The notes under the pieces were generated by a model, which was not told where the DNA came from, ran no database searches, and saw only the letters and a list, made by a program, of their open reading frames with translations. This document shows positions 32,873-44,261 of a stretch of 64,000 nucleotides of DNA, piece after piece (positions within the stretch are counted from its first letter, which is position 1; each line of letters opens with the position of its first letter). The translations under genes and the position numbers were made by a program. This DNA is from Podocnemis expansa (taxonomy: Eukaryota > Chordata > Testudines > Podocnemididae), in the NCBI GenBank assembly GCA_007922195.1, contig ML682122.1, positions 2,010,463-2,074,462 on the forward strand, read 5' to 3'.

Positions 32873-32900
32873 GGATTGTATCTAGGACAAAAGCAAAGAA
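32873..32900 (-). promoter_or_regulatory. Splice acceptor and lost upstream start of OR-3
   Basis: On the minus strand, TTTTGTCCTAG is followed by ATACAATCC and then the ATG. OR-1 and OR-2 have TAG directly before an ATG at the position of this ATA (ATGCTATCC, ATGCAATCA). The ancestral start codon therefore seems to have mutated, and the next in-frame ATG, 9 bases later, serves instead. Confidence 0.65.
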
Positions 32901-33705
32901 AAATAATATATTTTATCAATAAGCTCTGAAAAAGAAATTTCAACTCTTTCTGCATCATCAATGACTTTTATAAATGTTTTAAAACAATTTTATCCAGATT
33001 TTTACTTTACTATTTACTTAGTTGAGAAGAGAGGCCAAATTAAGTATTTTCATGGAATGTCATTACTTTCTGGTTTTCTGTGTATTATAATAAAAAGTTG
33101 AGGAAATTTCTTGCCCACTTGAAACTAATGATTTGAAAGAGCAGGCCTCTCATTCTATCTACATTTCAATCCCAAACCCTGGCAAAATTACTGTTTTATG
33201 CATTTAAACTTCTGGTGATAATGTCCAGAATTTGTTAATTTAGAAAGAAAGAAAGAAACTCTGATCAAACCTTAGTTTTCTGAGTATTTCAATGATGTGT
33301 ACAATATGGAGTCAAAATGTAATATAAATCCACAATGCTGACCATCTGTACATCAGACCATATGTTCACACTGCAAGTTAAAGTATCAGGAAAAGTCCAT
33401 TGATTTTGCTCTTTGAAGCTAGGACCATCTTTTTATTTTTCATCTATTTGGTGATTAGCACAATGAAGTCTGAATCCATCATCAAGCAGTCATTGTAAAA
33501 CAAGTTCAATTAAGAGATGATAAAATAAAATCACTTAAGTTCTATTGAAAGTTATCTCCCAGAACAAATCAAAGGACAAACACAGGAGACTCAAAGTTAA
33601 GTTCGTTTGTTTTGATTTGGTTTGGTTTTTCAGATAGAAGGGTGCAGAATATAAATTCATAACAAATAGACTGAACATTGAGAGACAGAGGGCTTGTCTA
33701 CACTC
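32901..33705. other. No recognised feature
   Basis: AT-rich sequence upstream of OR-3. An untranslated OR exon and promoter may lie here but cannot be seen. Confidence 0.4.
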
Positions 33706-33708
33706 AAA

Positions 33709-34621
33709 GGCTATGTCTACACTGCCAATTTAGTCTGGGCTAAGAAAGCTTAGACAGGACTAATTTGGCCCATGGCTATGCTAGGCTTTGCCTAGTCCAG
33801 GTGTGGCCAAACTTATGGAACTCAAGAGCCACACAAGTTGATTATTAAACCTTTGAGAGCCACACTGAGGCATATAGCCATATACTTTTACCTACTCCAA
33901 AATTACTAGGTATAAATTCATTGCACACTTTAGTTTTATTGTAAAAAGAGAACAAATATTGATCCTACTAATGTCAGATTCTAATAATTACTTAAGGTTA
34001 CCATGAAAATTAGGCCTATACAGTAAAAACTTAGCTGTTGCTCGATGTAAAAGACTCCAGGCTAATGGCGAGTTTTTTTTAAAAAATCCCAACCATGCCA
34101 GACTTCTCCCCACCAGCCCTGACCATGCTGCACTTCTCCCCACTGTCCTAACCCCCTCTTGAACTCCTAGGCAGGGGCTGCTTTCCTAAATTGATTTGCT
34201 GATATTCTTCCAGGAGCCACAATTTTTCATTTAAGAGCCAGATGTGACTCCTGAGCCACAGTTTGGCCATGCCTGGCCTAGTCCAAACTAAGAAAAATTT
34301 TTAGATTGTACTAGGCAAATCTTATTCCAAACTAGTAAGCCTAGTGGTTAGTTTGGACTTCCATTTAGTTCGAACTAAGCATGCGCAAGACTTGAAGTAA
34401 TGGTTAGTTCAGACTAAAAAAGATTGAACTAGAGGGTTAGTTTGAACTGGCTGTGCATTCTAGTTCAAACTAAAACATTAGTTCAAACTAGAACACACAG
34501 CTAATTCGAACTTAAAAGTCCAGGTTAGTTCAAACTAGCTCGAGGTTGGGTCAGACTAACCTCAGATTTATTTAGTTCAGACTTGGATGTCCAAACTAAA
34601 TTTGTAGATGTAAAAATAGTC
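33709..34621 (+). mobile_element. Harbinger-type MITE (AGTTCRAACTAA family), split by hAT
   Basis: Left terminus GGCTATGTCTACACTG and decayed right terminus (GTAGATGTAAAAATAGTC) are flanked by AAA (33706-33708, 34622-34624). Subterminal DNA is dominated by AGTTCAAACTAA / TTAGTTCGAACTAA palindromes (34320-34600). Without the nested hAT (33798-34275 plus its 8-bp duplication) the host is ~427 bp. That is close to the ~416-bp host at 45106-49066, which has the same palindromes. Non-coding. Confidence 0.8.
33798..34275. mobile_element. Non-autonomous hAT element nested in MITE
   Basis: Termini CAGGTGTGGCCAAACT and, reverse-complemented, CAGGCATGGCCAAACT, with a perfect 8-bp duplication GCCTAGTC (33790-33797, 34276-34283). 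The ends resemble widespread Charlie-like hAT termini (CAGGGGTGGGCAAACT). 478 bp, AT-rich interior, no coding capacity. Confidence 0.92.
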
Positions 34622-34624
34622 AAA

Positions 34625-35667
34625 AATTGTACTCTTAAAATTGTGCAACCTACGTTGTGCTGATGCCAATATGAAGGTGTTAGGTTAACACCAAATAGGT
34701 TAATAAGCTACAACAATAAAAGAACCCCACCTTTATATACATATATCAGAGTTCACATTAGGAATCATAGTACTCTGGCTTTTTATGTAGAAAATGACAC
34801 AAATAGATGCAACAACTGTGTAGTCCAGGTCTAACTTTAAAAAATAACAAAAACAAACAAACAAAAAACAACTCACCTGATTTTACAAGAATGTGTTTGA
34901 AGAGAAAAACAACAACTTTAAAAATAGCAACTTTTGGGGTAAAGGAAATAACTGAAAGTAAATAAATATGAGATCTGTTCTTTCCTTACATGTGTCTTGC
35001 ACACTGCCTCTAGCTTTGCCCTTTTATCTACTCCACGTCACTATGTTGATAAAGCAATCTCATTTTTTCCAGCAGTTTGGAATATGGAAGTTTCCTTCTC
35101 TAAATCAAAATATTTCATTTAAACTGGAAAGTGTGAACAAAATTGCCTTACCTATCAGATTATAGATAGTTGACGTTTTTTAGATTACTTGATCATTCAG
35201 AATCTCAGGCATGAGGTTCAGTCCTTCTATGGCCCTTTACCCTCTACTCTCTAAACTTAAATAGTCTCGACAAAGAGACATACAGAGCTCTCACTGGACA
35301 GTCCACCTCTGCCATGCTTCTTAGTTCACTTTGCTTCTGTGCTTTCACTGAAATTAACACACCGTTCTCCTCCTTCTTCCCATGAGAAGGTTCAAATGTC
35401 CCTCAGCGTTTCTGCTGATGGGAATTTGAAAATACTTGAAAGAGAAAGATAATAATATGCTTATATTTTAGACATGAAAAAGTAATGAGATAAACTTCCA
35501 ACCTCAATAGAATAAGGAAAAAACTTTTAACCTCAGAGTCCTGATTTAAGGTTTAACTTTTGAGAGCAAAAGAAAAGTCCTGTGCTGACAGGAAACCTCA
35601 CATTTTACCAGGTGATGATGAATGAACAGAGCTCATAAATAAACAGAAAAAAAGAATATTACTGATA
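34625..35667. other. No recognised feature
   Basis: AT-rich unique-looking sequence with AAACAAAC runs at 34848-34868. Confidence 0.5.
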
Positions 35668-35675
35668 CTCTAAAG

Positions 35676-35864
35676 TAGTGGTTGGCAAACTTAGGGTCGG
35701 GACCAAGTACTGGGTTGCAGACATTCAGGCACTGGGTTGCTGCACCCCCTGCTACCACTACCAAAAGACTGAACTGCATTGCTCAAAGATGTAATTGCTG
35801 GGTCATAGACAAATTATTTTTTTCTTCCAGCTGGGTCCTGATGAAAAAAGTTTGAAAATTACTG
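35676..35864. mobile_element. Short hAT MITE (189 bp)
   Basis: Left end TAGTGGTTGGCAAACTTAGG; right end reverse-complements to CAGTAATTTTCAAACTTTTT. A perfect 8-bp duplication CTCTAAAG flanks it (35668-35675, 35865-35872). Internal GGGTTGCAGACATTCAGG and AGCTGGGTCCTGATG are typical of hAT MITEs with CAAACT ends. Confidence 0.9.
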
Positions 35865-35872
35865 CTCTAAAG

Positions 35873-36920
35873 AATCTGATCATAAGTTCAATGACGTAAG
35901 TGAGGTTCTACTGATTGATTTCAACACCAGGCTGACAAAAATGAGCTACTGAAATTTTCTTTGGACAGAAAATTGGTGTTTTGATTAAACAAATATTTTA
36001 ATGGAAAGTTTGTATGATCCAGCAGATTCTAAGACAAAATAATATAAATCAAGAGATTAATAATGTGTCAAGAAGTTAATTACAATCAGCTGAACAATAG
36101 CTCACATACTAACCTAAGATCAGTCTTGCAGCCTGTATTAAGCTTTTACGTCAGCTTACTGCACAGGCTGGTTGTGATGAATCTTGCAACCAGACCCTCC
36201 TCCCACTGGGGAGGTTTTCAGTCTTTGGTGTTGTTTGAAGATAGATTCCAGGGGAGAGCTACGAGACAAAGACACCTCAGCTTTAACAAGTTTCCCCAAT
36301 ACCCCCTGAGGTCAGGTGAATTGTCCTCTCTGCCAAGGTGAGCATGAATGATGCACAGATTATGCCATATGGTGTACCTGGGGTGCAGCATGTCACATGA
36401 TTCTGCATGAACTGGTAGAAGAAAGAAGCACAGAGAACATCTGAAATGGCCAATCTTAGACTACCAGATTGTGGAGCCCCATTACTCTTGGTCTCAGAAA
36501 TAAAGATCTGGCACTGTACTCAGTTATGCAAATAGGCCAAATGTCCAGTTAGTGTGGGTCCAGTTAAAGTACATGGATCCCTTGACATTCATGGATCTGC
36601 CACTGGTTAACAGCAGCTGTGAATTTGGCGCCATCAACTCCAATGGAGCTTTAGGTTATTTAGAAGCATTGTAAGCATTACTTCCAAATACATATTTAAC
36701 TTAGTGTGTATAGTGATGTGTGTCTCATTTGTTCCGTAGGGAGTGTGACAACGTTCCAAATACAGATCTGGCCTTTGCAATGCAATGGCTGATTGCATCA
36801 TCAGTGGTGAGATTCTGTAAAATCAAATGTCCTAGGTAGCAAAACTTCTCCACAGACTGGAGGAGGGTTGGTGATCTCAGTTAGTGGGTAGACATATGAC
36901 TCCCCCAGTACAGGTCAGCA

Positions 36921-36951
<31 letters not shown>

Positions 36952-38689
36952 AGAAAGTTTGTGCAACCAAAGTGATTGACTGCGAGTGACCTGATTAATT
37001 ACCATTTGAATGATACCAGTTGAGTGAGTGGACTGTGCTCAGTCATCAGGAGATAAATGATGAGCAAATCTGCTTCTTTTCTGCATAATCAACAACTTCC
37101 CCTCCCTGCAGAACCAGTTAAATACTCCTCTGTCACTGCCATGAAGTGCCTTCAGAAGCACAACTGAGCAAAAGTGGGAAAAGAGTATAAGAGTCAACAC
37201 ACTCTATGAAATATTCCTGCATTGGTAGTGAATGAGTTGTGTAACCTGCATAGCATTTGGGATTGCTAATTAATGTGGGACAAACTCACTAACTTTATTC
37301 TCCTCTTACCCAGTCTTTATTTAGATAATTTCCAGCTCAATTTAATGGCAATTATGCCTGAGTAAGGACTGGAAAAGCAGTGGCTAGTTATCACAGTATA
37401 ACTTTTACTAAGTTTTTTTTTTCCTATGGTTTATGGGAAATCTGAACAAGGACTTTGGGACTTGGATGTCAGATTCCAAGTGTTTTAAAGATTGTGAGAC
37501 ATTCCAATGCTGTGGAAATGGTCTCAATAATAGATAGATAGATATTTTAAGGTTTTAGAAAATGTAACTTTAGCTTAGGTAAATGATTTAGCACTAAGAT
37601 CAAGCATTCATGGGCAATAAAATTCTCCAAGGAACATCCTGATAGCTGAAATTGTCTGAATGAACAGAGAAATTGTATAGGATGGACACAAACAATGGAA
37701 ATTGTTCCACCACCAGCTACCATATTAGTCCTCTGACTTGATTTGGAATAAAAATTTGAGAAGATAGAGGACTGTCAACTGGGGGGGTACAGTTTAAGTC
37801 AATAAAACCCATCTGGAATTAAAAGATAAGGATTGATAGACAATAGTTTAATTGCTAATTTTGTTCTTGTTCTGCTTTTGCTTGGCTTCTACTTTGTAGT
37901 TACCACAGTTGTTCCACTTTTGCTCTGCTTCTACTCTGCCGTTACCACGGTTTCTTTGCAGCAATAGTACCTTAACTTGCAAAACCATGTCTGCTTGACA
38001 GCAAAATTTTAATTGGCCTAGATAATAAGTGAGTGTTTTGTCAGCAAAAAAACTGTAACAAGGCTAAAAGTCAATAAGGTGGTGGCGTAGCTTCTTGAAG
38101 GGTGCCAAATATAGTAAAATAAAGGAACGGTACCTTCCAGAAACTGAACGTGGGGTTGTGGAAGAGGGATAAAAGGCTGCAAAAAGCCCATGCAAACTGT
38201 AGGTCTGCAGATGCATGAATCTACTGCAGAACTGAGAGCTGATCACCCAAAGTTCCCTCACTGGTGATGACTCTTTTCACCAGCAATCTTGCTGGATGAG
38301 AGGGAAACGTCCCACCTGGGATAGGACTGGAGCACCTGAATTGAATCTGAATCAAAACTGAATTTAAATCAAATGAATACGCCACGGTTTTGTAAGTATA
38401 AGACATAATGCTTAACAGTATCGATTGGAGCCCAGTATCAATTAAGGGCTTATTAATAAGAACAGGTTTAGGAATTATAGTTATACTTTTGCTGTAATAA
38501 ACCTTTTGCTATCTTTTCGTTTTTGCTTTAGAACATTAAAAAGAATAAGAAAAGATTATTTTAATTAGATGTTAATAAACAAATTGAGTTAGTAAAAGAA
38601 ACCAGATTTACACAGTGTGTTTCAATGTCTTGTCCCCCTCAACTGTGTCCAAAAAATTCATTATTAAACAGCAATTCTCAAGGAGGGTG
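35873..38689. other. No recognised gene; poly-T and simple repeats
   Basis: A T run of about 25 at 36927-36952 and a short (ATAG)n at 37530-37545. Other frames lack features. The sequence appears unique. Confidence 0.5.
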
Positions 38690-38851
38690 AGGATCTGGGG
38701 TGCTACAAATCATTTAGCCTCACTTCAGTTCCCAGAACACTCATGAAGTTGGTCTGATTGCCTTCTAGGACAAGATGGCAAGCATTGGGTATGAAGGAAA
38801 AACAATGGATGTGATACACCTTGACTTAAGCAAAGCTCTTGATATGGTCTC
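38690..38851 (+). repeat. CR1 LINE reverse transcriptase fragment (left half)
   Basis: The plus strand encodes MDVIHLDLSKALDMVS, the conserved CR1 RT motif (VDVVYLDFSKAFDTVS). It is interrupted at 38852 by an LTR insertion. The reading continues at 40255. Confidence 0.85.
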
Positions 38852-40249
38852 TGTGATGAGGTGGGTTTACCCTGCATTAGAGAGGCTCAGCTTACTATAT
38901 GGGTGGCAGAAGTCCCACCTTTTAAGTCTTGCTGGGCACGCTCTAACTTCTGCGCCAATATAAAATGGAGCAGCTCAGATCATTCAGGGCTGACCAGAGT
39001 AGAAGGATGTGAACTGGAGGCTCCTGGCCAGGACCCAAATCAGTCCTTGTCTGAGGATGGGAGGAACCCCATAGGTCTCATTGAGGAGAGTGCAGCCCCT
39101 GTATAATGCTAGAAACAAACAAACACCCAGGAGCTCCATCCTGGCAACTGATCCCAGAACCCCCCAGGAGGAGTAGACATCTGCTGCTGCAAGAGGTGAT
39201 AGTGGACAACCTGGATCTCATGGGATGATCTCTACTTTGGTCAGGGCCATCACTAGGGTAGGGCGGGCAGGGTGGCCACCCAGGGTCCCGGGCTTTGGGG
39301 GCTCCCATGTGGCCACACAGCTGCCCCCCAATGCTGGGGACCAGGCAAGCTGGCCAAAGGGCAGCCAGGTTCAGTGCTGCTGGTCTGCTGCCCCCCACCA
39401 CCACTTGTGCTGCTCTGGGCTCTGTGCTGGAGCAGCAGGGAGGGGATGGGAGGCAGCCCAAAGCCGGTATCGCCACCCCCACACTCCAGCCATGCTGCCT
39501 TCTGCCCCCTTCCCGCTGGTCTGGCACAGGGTCAAGAGCAGTGTGCATGGCTGGAGGGGGTTGGGGGCAGACCAGCAGTGCTGAATCCGGCCACCCTTTT
39601 GGCCGGCTCACCCAGTTCCCGGCATGGGGGGGCAGCGCAGGGGTTTGCCCCTTCCCTGGGCCGCCCCCCCCCCAGTATCAGGATGTGTGCGGGGGTGAGT
39701 GGGCCCCGCAGAGGGTGATTTGCTCAGGGTCCCGCATCCCCCTAGGGATGGCCCTGACTTTGGGTACGTAGGAAGTAGCCTAGGAAAGCTGAGTAGTAGA
39801 ATTGAGAGTGGTGTGGAATCAAAGTCAAAGTTTTTCAGTTGAGATCCCCACTGACTTGGTGCCATACCCCTGGCACTGATAGGGCCCTTGGCTGGGGCAC
39901 ACTGGAGTAGGAGAGATGGAGTCCCTGTACCTGGGTACTGACTCCTCTCTCATAGTGGCCACATCCCTGGAACTCTGCAACTGACTCTTCCTGCTAAGCC
40001 ATGCTGCCCTGACTCCACAGCCAATAACTGACTCCGGCTGCTGGGCTGTGCTGCCCTGATCCCAAGGCTGATAACTGACTCCAACTACTAGGCCACATTG
40101 CGCTGACACTAGGGGTTCGTGGTGGAGTAACATCGAGGCTACAGTAATCAGGGAGGGAACCAACCAAATTTGCTGAGGCTCCTTTTTCCCTTGCACTTCC
40201 CTTGACTTTCCCCACCAGGGGGATGACAGGATGGGGTCACCCTGCAACA
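38852..40249. mobile_element. Solo LTR inserted in CR1 (875 bp without nested hAT)
   Basis: Begins TGTGATGAGGTGGG and ends CACCCTGCAACA, giving the TG...CA ends of an LTR. It is flanked by a perfect 5-bp duplication GTCTC (38847-38851, 40250-40254). Removing the block and one duplication rejoins the CR1 RT frame. Internal phrases such as GAGGCTCAGCTTACTATATG and AGCCTAGGAAAGCTGAGTAG fit a Gypsy-like LTR, but the superfamily is a guess. No internal gag/pol region is present, so it is a solo LTR. A hAT element interrupts it at 39242-39756. Confidence 0.8.
39242..39756. mobile_element. GC-rich hAT element nested in the LTR
   Basis: Termini CAGGGCCATCACTAGGG and, reverse-complemented, CAGGGCCATCCCTAGGG. 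Eight-base duplications ACTTTGGT (39234-39241) and ACTTTGGG (39757-39764) match at 7 of 8. The 515-bp interior is GC-rich; its multiple overlapping frames on both strands are spurious. Confidence 0.9.
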
Positions 40250-40254
40250 GTCTC

Positions 40255-40345
40255 CCACAGTATTCCAGCTAGCAAGTTTAAGAAGCTTAGATTGGATGAG
40301 TGTGCTACAGAGTGGATAAAAACTATGCATTATAATCCAAATTAC
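40255..40345 (+). repeat. CR1 LINE reverse transcriptase fragment (right half)
   Basis: Starts CCACAGTATTCCAGCTAGC and encodes HSIPASKFKKLRLDE, the direct continuation of the CR1 frame broken at 38851. Confidence 0.85.
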
Positions 40346-40878
40346 CTATTTATTTACACAGTTTAAAAAGATTCCACTCTAGTCCAGGCACACCATATGC
40401 TAACTTGTGCAGGAATGTAAGGAATTTGTCAGAGTGAATAGATGCAGGTTGTATTTCAGAATGACCTTCCCCTAAATAGTTTGGGAGTCTATTGTTCATC
40501 TGTCCTACTTACACACACTATAATTAAGTCTGTGCCTAACCCCTAAAATGGAGCAGCAGAGTGTCTGTTTTTGTTTGTCTCCTCCCTCACAAAGTAATTT
40601 AGCATGGTTAAATCTACCAAGAGGCTCCTCCCAACCCTGGCTCTGGGGATCCTTAGGACAGGCAAGTTCTCTTGTCATGACAAGGTACCAACAAGACAGA
40701 CTTCCAATTTTATTACAAAACAGTTGTAAATAATGCTTATTAGTTGTGATCTTTCCATTTGAAAGATAATAAAATGTTATGAAGAACCCTCTCAATGTAG
40801 GGTTTTTAAATCACACCCAACCATCTATTAATAAATATCTCCAATGACCAGAGATGAGGAACTACGTGAGTTGATTTC
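40346..40878. other. No recognised feature
   Basis: Unique-looking sequence; small frames without features. Confidence 0.5.
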
Positions 40879-40881
40879 TAA

Positions 40882-42228
40882 GGATACGTCTACACTTAGA
40901 CTTGAATCTGAACTGATGACATTCAATTGAATTTAATTAAGGGCATGGCCATACTCACTTTCCTCAATTTGAGCTGAGGAACTCCTCAGTTCAAATTGAA
41001 GAAAGATGACTTTGAATTGGTCAAACCTCATTGAACTTCAAAGTCAGGATCAATCTGAACCTAGTAGTTGGAATTGACCCTGTGTGGCCATGTCAATGCA
41101 AACCCACTGAGTTCAAATTGACAAGGGTTGAACTTCCTTCCATGATGCCATGCACCCTGGGAGGAAGACCAGCCCTTCAGGACCTGGGGCCATGTGGTTC
41201 TATTATATCGATATGCCTGGCCAGGGTGATGAAGGGAGGTGCAGGGGCATGCACAAAGCAGCCCCCGCTGTTTGCCAGGAGCTGCCGTGGTTCACCCCAC
41301 CACCAGCTCCCAGGGGCTGCAGCCCCTGTGGGATGCTGGGAGCCACCGCGGCTCCCGGCAGCCCATGGGGACTGCAGCCCCCGGAGCTGGTGGCGGGGTG
41401 AGCCACGGTGGCTACCAGCACCCCGCAGGGGCTGCAGCCCCCAGACCTGGTGGTGGGGTGAGCCATGGCAACTCCTGGCACTCTGCGGGGGTCACAGCCC
41501 CACGGAGCTGGCCGGGAGCAGGGTTCCCTTGACTGCTCCCACCCAGGCAGTGGGGCAGTCAGTGGGGACCATCTCCCAGCTGGCTTTTGCCAGGGGAGTG
41601 GCTCCCCAAGCCACTTGTCCCACCGCAGGGGTGGCAGGGCAAGCAGGGAGACAGGGGGAACCTCAGCTCCCCCGCCGGCACTTGCAAGCGGCTTGGGGAG
41701 CCAGGGCACCCCCACGCTCCCAGCTTGCAGCTTCTGCTGCAAGTGTGGTGGGGGAGCCGAGGTCCCCCTCTCCCCACTTTCCCTGCCACCCCCACGGCAT
41801 GGCAAGTGGCTTGGGGAGCCATGGCACCTCTCGGCTCCCGGTTTGCAGCTCCCGCTGCAAGTGTGGGCGGGGGAGTTTAGGTCCCCCCTATCTTCTATGA
41901 GGATGGGGCAAGTGGCTTGGAGAACAGAGGCACCCCCATGCTCCTGGCAAGCCTCCTTCTCCCTCGTTGCTTTTTCCCTGCCTGGCTCTCACTTGGAGAG
42001 CCAGGCAGGGGATTGGGTGCCAACATGGCTCACCAAGGGGCCATGTTGCCACACCTCCCAGGGTGCCCCTCTCCCCAATCAAAATAGCAATTCCTGTCTG
42101 GACTTGCTATTTCGATTTGTTATTTTTCTTTAATTCAAATTAAATTAAATTGAATTAAGTTTTATTTCGATTTTGCTTATTTCAAAATTAACTTATTTTG
42201 AAATAAGCAGTCAGAAATGGACATAGCC
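40882..42228. mobile_element. Harbinger-type element with GC-rich core (1.35 kb)
   Basis: Left terminus GGATACGTCTACACTTAG, right terminus ATGGACATAGCC. Flanking TAA (40879-40881) and TTAA (42229-42232) fit a TAA duplication with a one-base ambiguity. The left subterminal zone has TTCAATTGAATT and CAGTTCAAATTG motifs. The right zone has TTATTTTGAAATAAG palindromes and an inverted 5' core (GCCATGTTGCCACACCTCCC at 42041). The 3' core (GCACCCTGGGAGGAAG) is at 41151. Between them lies a GC-rich, tandemly repeated core. The two ends resemble different families. Long frames on both strands here are artefacts of GC richness. Confidence 0.75.
41290..41520. repeat. GC-rich minisatellite, ~65-bp unit
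   Basis: Three to four units built on GGGCTGCAGCCCC, CTGGTGGCGGGGTGAGCCA and CGGCTCCCGGCA phrases. Later, 41690-41880 holds further pairs of TTGCAGCTTCTGCTGCAAGTGTG-type phrases. The GGGTGAGCC motif also occurs in the cores at 18498, 46080 and 62060. Confidence 0.75.
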
Positions 42229-42289
42229 TTAAAGTCCACAGGTCTAATCCAAAAGGAAGAGAGACTATATAGTTAACAGAATTCATGAT

Positions 42290-43735
42290 TTCTAAGGTGC
42301 CGATAGGGTTTGAATAATCAGTTCTAATTTAATTGGGTGACCAAATTCCTTAGAAATATATGAATTTTCAACTTTGTGGCACCTTGGCAAAAGATTAACA
42401 TGTAAATATCTTCCTGATCCCTCGCATTGTGTTTGTCCTACAAGGATCAGCAGTAACAAAGGTGCCTCTGAACAAGGCTGACAGTGCCATCTGACGGCTG
42501 GTGAAGAAGTGGCTGTTCCTTCCCATGAGGTCCAGCAGTGAAGTGACATACATCGGTCACAAGCAGGGAGGTGCCAATGTCCCCTGAATGTGTGACCTCG
42601 GAACATCTCCATGATCACCCATGCCTTCCACCTCCTGTCCTGTCTGGTCACCCCCATAAGCAACATCATGACAAATGCCCTGCACAAGATAACCACAAAG
42701 TGGATCAAGAAAACCTCTTCCAATGCAGACATCACCACCGACCTCAGTGGCTTCTTGGATGGTGAATTTGGACAGGACAGGGGTGACATTGTATCCTTCT
42801 GGAACCGTTCCCAGATTGCCATGTGTTATCTGAGGAGGCACATCAGGTGCTGGTGGACATGGCGTGAGGAGAAACAGGAGCTGTCAGTCTTGGTGCCATG
42901 AATCAGGACCAAAGACCACACTATCGCCCCCCCTAAGGCTAGAGGCATGCTGGAGAAAATCCTGAAAGCTGCAATCCACGTGCTATATGTGGAAGACACC
43001 AGGAGAAAACCTGATCAAGGCAAGGTCTCTGAGCTCACCAGCTATTGGGATGCCAGCAATCACTTCCTCCCAGATGGCAGCTGCACCCATTTTGTAGACT
43101 GGAGGTTTATCCACTGTGCTTGGCTCAACTGCATACCCCTGAACAGAGCTGTCCACAATGGCCACTGGGAAAAGCACGGTAGGAAGTGTGGTTATGCCAG
43201 CAAAACCCTGCCTCATGTCCTCTGCAGCTGCAAGCCCCGCTCTAGAGCCTGGCAGCTAAGGCACAATGAAGTCCAGGCCTGACTGGTGAAAGCAATGTCA
43301 CCTCACCTCAAGGAGGTTGCAGTCAGCTCTGCCATCCCCAGCACCAACAGCCTGCTGAGACCTAATGTCATAATCACAGGCAAAGACCAGAAGAAGATCA
43401 TCATGATCAACATGACAGTCCCCTTCAAAAACTCAACTCTGGCCTTTCTTGGCACCTGGGCCTGAAAAGAGAAAATATGCCCCACTGGCTGATACCAAGA
43501 GAGCCAAGGGCTATAAGGTCCAGATCCATGCCTTGTGTCCTGATCATTGGTGCCCTGGATGCCTGGGACCCCACCAACAAGTATGTGCTGTAGGCCTGCA
43601 GTGTCGGACATTATGCCCTGTTGCTGCTGCCTCATGGTGTCCAGCACCATCAGATGGTCCAGGGACATCTACAATGAACATATCACTGGGCACAGACAGT
43701 GCCAGGAGGTGTAAACAGGATCACTTCTAGGGGAC
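42290..43735 (+). pseudogene. RLE-type non-LTR retrotransposon remnant
   Basis: Broken plus-strand frames encode, in order: KKWLFLPMRSSSEVTYIGHKQGG (42507-42570, end of the RT/thumb); DWRFIHCAWLNCIPLNRAVH (43100-43160); a C-x2-C...H-x4-C knuckle in KCGYASKTLPHVLCSC (43188-43232); LRPNVIITGKDQKK and IIMINMTVPFKN (43354-43430), resembling the PD-(D/E)XK restriction-like endonuclease core; and KYAPLADTKRAKGYKV plus a short C-terminal tail (43470-43620). This order fits the R2/NeSL-group RLE retrotransposons. There are several stops and shifts, and no RT core or 5' part. Confidence 0.75.
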
Positions 43736-44261
43736 TCCACACACCTCCCTCGTCCTGCACAGGAATGTATCTCCTAAGGGACTCTTGACCCATACTACCT
43801 GAATGCATCCTGGGATAACCCACTCTCTATAACATATCTAATCCCCAACATCACACTCTCTATCCCTTCTACAACACATAAAGAAATGTTTATACTGAAT
43901 CTCTGATCTTTTGTACCCCAGACCCATAGTCTCTCACCTTCCCGCATCCAGGATTTTAGATCATGTACTGGTTGTCCTTGCCACTCATACCATAATCTTT
44001 TCCTTCCCAAATGACCTGTACTCTGAACTTGTTTACCCAATCACTCCTATTATCTAACATCATTATTGTCTGTTCCTTTTTAACATTCAACTCAATAAAA
44101 TATTTTAAATCTGGCCTAGACTGCTTAAGTTTGCCTCAGACAGTGAAGATCAATATTTTTTTAAGTCTTTGCATGAGCCATTGCTTTGTCACTCAATTGG
44201 CAGCTTCTCAACCAGATGGATTAAGTGGATCAGAGATGAGAATTTGCAACATGTGGCTCTC
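43736..44261. other. No recognised feature
   Basis: Unique-looking sequence between the two LINE remnants; possibly the LINE's 3' untranslated region. Confidence 0.4.

Noticed and set aside
39225..39771. Overlapping frames of 119-177 codons
   Set aside because: They cover the GC-rich hAT element 39242-39756 on both strands and stop just outside its ends.
41031..42133. Several 140-290 codon frames on both strands
   Set aside because: They lie in a GC-rich tandem repeat core where stop codons are rare; all strands and frames are equally open.
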